A DNA stretch of 10,000 nucleotides from Actinidia chinensis (lineage: Eukaryota > Streptophyta > Magnoliopsida > Ericales > Actinidiaceae): the NCBI GenBank assembly GCA_009663005.1, contig CM018892.1:6342393-6352392 (forward strand). The letters are read 5' to 3'. Under the pieces are notes generated by a model. That model ran no database searches. It was not told the DNA's origin and saw nothing but the letters and a program-made list of their open reading frames with translations. The translations under genes were made by a program, and so were the position numbers. This document shows positions 7,617-10,000 of this stretch, piece after piece; position 1 is the first letter of the stretch; each line of letters starts with the position of its first letter.

Positions 7617-8220
7617 GAATCCCTATCTTTCTATCAGCCATAATGTCCTCCTCTCTCTTCTGTCAGTGTTCTAAACCAGAGGAAGAAATTGGGTTAGAGT
7701 GTTTAGATCGGGCGTTGAGTAGAGTGTGATTCAAGTGGATGTGATAATCAGAGATAAGTATCGACTCAAAGAGGGCTTCATATTGAGCTAAATATCAGAG
7801 ATCAGAGTATTTTGGATTATATCATCTTCTTCAATTTTTGGAGCTGATTGAGGTCAGGGGGTTAGTTTGGGGTTTTACGTTTGGGTTTGTTGTTAATGCT
7901 TAATCAAGTCTATTAAGGACATTATTTTGAAGTATTAAACTTAAAATGGAGAAACTTAATTTAAATGAAAAATGGTAAAAGAGGGTACTTGTTGGGATTT
8001 TATATTAGATTGTGTTGATGATTGTGATATTTTGGATATTCTATTATTGTACATTTTAAAGCTGATTAGCAAAAGTGTAAATTTTATGGATGTTGAATCT
8101 GGAAAGGAAATGGTTTGAGATGACATGCGAGGATATACCAGAGAATTAGATGGCTTAGATTAAGCCTGAAATGAAAAGTCCTAGATGGCACAATAACACC
8201 GCGCGGGATAGGGAAATGTC

Positions 8221-8412
8221 GACCCTCGGTTAGTGGACCGAGGAATGCCGGGCCGGATAAATGGGGTATGTAAAACCTCGGTTGAAAATCCGAGAAGTAG
8301 GACGGGTATGGGTATGTCAAACCTCGGTTGAAAATCCGAGCGTAGCGCCGGATATGGGTATGTCAACCTTCGGTGGAAAGTCCGAGAAGAGAAAGAAGTA
8401 GGCCGGTTAGGT
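8221..8412 (+). repeat. 46-bp tandem repeat with hairpins (3' LTR copy)
   Basis: Units lie at 8221-8272, 8273-8318, 8319-8364 and 8365-8412; the second and third are exactly 46 bp each and differ from each other at only a few positions. Each unit carries an inverted repeat: CCTCGGT (8224-8230) with ACCGAGG (8237-8243) around a 6-base loop in unit 1, and CTCGG/CCGAG around TTGAAAAT in units 2 and 3. The unit ends in a GGCCGGATATGGGTATGTC-like half. Unit 4 has an AGAGAA insertion. The array is the GC-richest part of the LTR. Minus-strand ORFs over 8084-8429 with repeated Tyr-Pro-Tyr-Pro are only translations of this repeat. Confidence 0.85.
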
Positions 8413-8754
8413 AAGCCTAGGTGTGTCATTCTAAATATGGAGTAAAGTTTTTGTGAGAAAAAAATCAGAATTTGAGAAGAAAACTGTTGATTGAGAAATT
8501 CTTACCAATTGAAAATGTGTATTTGATATTGTTATGCAAAGGAACAAAATATTGCTTTTTGAGAAAAGAGGCGAATCCAAGGAATTGATTGGATGGAGAA
8601 GAGAAAAATAGGGATTGAAATTAAAAGTATATTTTGGTATAAATGAAAGTATATTCATTTAAAACATGTGTGCATTAATAGGATGATGTATCATGAATTT
8701 GGCTTGAAGTCATCAAGTCCATTGTTAAATCTTTCAAGGTAACTTACCGTTTAA

Positions 8755-8763
8755 CTATAAAAA
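8755..8763 (+). promoter_or_regulatory. CTATAAAAA box in the 3' LTR (candidate TATA box)
   Basis: This is the counterpart of 1335-1341, here with a longer A run. It is the best TATA match in the LTR by sequence, placed about 600 bases before the LTR end, with the conserved TTTATCCGGATTCGTGAGG block about 30 bases downstream. Candidate only. Confidence 0.3.
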
Positions 8764-9176
8764 TTAATTTAAGGTAGGTACCGGAAAATTTATCCGGATT
8801 CGTGAGGGCTGTGGATGCCGGGTGTATTTTTTATTAAATGTTTAATTCATTGAAAAATGGTAATAGTATTTAGGCACGATGGGGTAAAGATTGTAGTAAA
8901 CTTAAATTTTATTGCCTTTGAGATTTTTTTTTTTGAATGTTAGATTTATATTAAATAATTAAATTATAATTTGGGTTGTTTTAAATTGAAACATGTACAA
9001 ACTTTTGAGATAAAAATAAAAGACATTTTTAAGTTAGAGGGGTGGAATGCAATTTATAAATGGATGATTATTGTTCCAACAACAATATTACTTAAACTTA
9101 ATATTTTTTTTATTAAATATATAAAAATAAAAGAAAGAAGGAAGGGTATATACGAAGAGAAGACAAAAATCATATT

Positions 9177-9201
9177 GTATATATAATATATATATATTAT
9201 T
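9177..9201. repeat. TA-rich microsatellite in the 3' LTR
   Basis: A run of TATATA blocks interrupted by AA lies here; the 5' LTR has a shorter, differently interrupted version at about 1739-1760. Such runs change length quickly and are also error-prone in assemblies. Confidence 0.7.
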
Positions 9202-9356
9202 AAAAGAGAATGAGACATTATATGGTGTTATTACACCTATGATCATGAAGAAGAAAAGTAAGAATCTAAACGGTGAGAGATGATGTCCGATTTAATAAAA
9301 TTCAGTATGTGTAGTATTGATTACGTGGCGGGTCTTGGTTTGGACCGGGCGTGACA

Positions 9357-9681
9357 AGAGGGTCCGATGAGAAGAACTTGGTGGCAGTGGAAGGCGAAGG
9401 GATCGTTCGGATTGCAGGGTGGCAAAAAATGGAGGACATCGACGGTGGGATTGATCTGGTCTGTCGTCGGCGATGGTTTGTGATAATGGTAGTGTGGGTT
9501 CGTCGACGAGAAGCCATGATCTCAGGTATGTTGATGAGGTTGGGGGGTTTTGGAGAGTGGTGGGTCTGTGGAGAAAGAGTAGGGAGAGGAAGGAGAGGAG
9601 TGAGAAGCGAGGAGGGGGTTGTGGGATGAGAGAGAGGGAAGTGGAAGTTGTGAAGTGGGGAAATGAAGCCTTCACCAGCAT
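9357..9681 (-). other. Host flank, pyrimidine-rich on the minus strand; possible 5' end of a host gene
   Basis: Directly after the LTR the sequence becomes GC-richer and strongly purine-rich on the + strand. Read leftwards it is CT-rich, like a plant 5' UTR, with open frames from ATG at 9681 (Ser/Pro/Leu-rich) and from ATG at 9517 (MASRRRTHTT..., Arg-rich). Both run into the LTR, so a gene here would be interrupted by the insertion. Neither protein is recognised, and both are low-complexity, so this may be non-coding. A + strand frame (9351-9629) is also open and is equally unrecognised. Confidence 0.3.
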
Positions 9682-9706
9682 TTTTTTTATTTTTTTCTAA
9701 TAAAAA

Positions 9707-9716
9707 ACGACGTCAT
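9707..9716 (-). promoter_or_regulatory. ACGT-core bZIP-type site (GACGTC)
   Basis: ATGACGTCGT on the minus strand contains the palindrome GACGTC (9709-9714), a known plant bZIP (C-box) core. It lies just upstream of the possible leftward gene start. A ten-base match in AT-rich DNA carries limited weight. Confidence 0.3.
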
Positions 9717-10000
9717 TTTTTCTTTTCGGTAAATACTTCGGTAAAAAATCGGTGTGGGTAGACTTTCCCTAATTATAATTCTTATTATGTATAGTGTAAA
9801 GTTGTCAAAATCAAAATTGGATTGTTGGAGGGTTGGGGGGATTACATGATTGAACTGTATGATCGGATCAAGAATCATAAGTTTCGAATAATAAAGAAAA
9901 AAAATGCATTTTAACTTCTATATGTATAATTTTTTTAGAAGTAGACACAAAATAAGCCTAAACTACACAAAGAAGAAGTAAGATTATTACGAAGAATATA
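9717..10000. other. AT-rich host flank without recognised gene
   Basis: The remaining bases are AT-rich with T and A runs. The minus-strand open frame at 9687-9878 is short, low-complexity and starts without context. If the leftward gene is real this would be its promoter region. I see no element, repeat or RNA gene here. Confidence 0.5.

Larger units (their letters stand above)
1..9356 (+). mobile_element. Ty3/gypsy LTR retrotransposon, Tekay/Del-like chromovirus, 5' end cut by the window
   Basis: Two long direct repeats (1-1918 and 7171-9356) flank a 5.25-kb internal region. In order it holds a PBS, gag with zinc knuckles, protease, reverse transcriptase, RNase H, integrase, a chromodomain-like tail and a purine tract. 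Protease-RT-RNaseH-integrase is the Ty3/gypsy order; integrase lies before RT in Ty1/copia. The initiator tRNA-Met PBS, LTRs over 2 kb, the integrase wording and the C-terminal tail point to the Tekay/Del lineage; this lineage call is inference from remembered family features. The full element would be about 9.6 kb. All coding parts are interrupted by many frameshifts, so as written it is non-autonomous or mis-assembled. The left target site is outside the window, so a target-site duplication cannot be checked. Confidence 0.93.
7171..9356 (+). repeat. 3' LTR, complete
   Basis: The repeat starts TGTTGTAAAG at 7171 (a start at the TG of 7174 is also possible) and ends GCGTGACA at 9356, giving TGT...ACA ends typical of LTRs. 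From 7397 on it aligns with 1-1918. It holds an AT microsatellite (7201-7223), three TTGGATCC copies (7365, 7427, 7453), the CT tract, the hairpin tandem repeat, a CTATAAA box and long AT-rich stretches, with no gene. Differences from the 5' LTR are mostly one-base indels with a smaller share of substitutions. Confidence 0.92.

Noticed and set aside
7427..7729. 100-codon ORF in the 3' LTR
   Set aside because: It is the counterpart of the CT-tract ORF with a different frame; it is not conserved as protein between the LTRs.
8221..8412. CRISPR-like array
   Set aside because: Units are directly adjacent with no unique spacers, are degenerate, and occur inside a plant LTR.
8084..8429. Minus-strand ORFs with repeated Tyr-Pro motifs
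   Set aside because: The periodic peptide is produced by the 46-bp tandem repeat; the unit is not a multiple of three overall and the 5' LTR copy breaks the frame.
9292..9681. 129-codon minus-strand ORF as a complete gene
   Set aside because: Its last 65 bases lie in the LTR, so its end is not original; the rest is low-complexity and unrecognised. It is kept only as a possible interrupted gene start.

Overview
The window is nuclear plant DNA and consists almost entirely of one LTR retrotransposon on the + strand. The element belongs to the Ty3/gypsy (Metaviridae) superfamily, probably the Tekay/Del lineage of chromoviruses. The plant origin follows from a primer-binding site matching plant initiator tRNA-Met, from the plant-type gag-pol motifs, and from AT-rich flanks with microsatellites. 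The host species cannot be told from the window.

Layout: a 5' LTR that already runs at base 1 and ends at 1918 (the 3' copy shows that about 226 bp lie to the left of the window); a PBS at 1923; an untranslated leader to about 2246; a gag region (about 2247-3640) with two CCHC zinc knuckles; then aspartic protease (about 3650-3960), reverse transcriptase (about 4140-4735), RNase H (about 4960-5520), integrase (about 5820-6760) and a chromodomain-like tail (about 6950-7138); a purine-rich tract at 7158; and a complete 3' LTR, 7171-9356. The last 644 bases (9357-10000) are host flank. They include a stretch that is pyrimidine-rich on the minus strand and could be the 5' end of a leftward host gene, but this is weak.

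The domains would act together in copy-and-paste transposition. Gag packages the RNA, protease cuts the polyprotein, RT/RNase H makes cDNA primed at the PBS and PPT, and integrase inserts it. The chromodomain-like tail of this lineage is thought to guide insertion to marked chromatin. As written here the element cannot do this: the polyprotein is broken by one-base insertions and deletions every few dozen bases. The catalytic motifs and many CpG dinucleotides are nevertheless preserved, and the two LTRs also differ by many one-base indels. That pattern fits an unpolished long-read assembly at least as well as an old, decayed copy.

The structures worth a second look are a roughly 46-bp tandem repeat carrying small hairpins in both LTRs, a T-rich insertion found only in the 5' LTR, and a possible intron in the leader. 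I see no sign of a novel multi-gene system.
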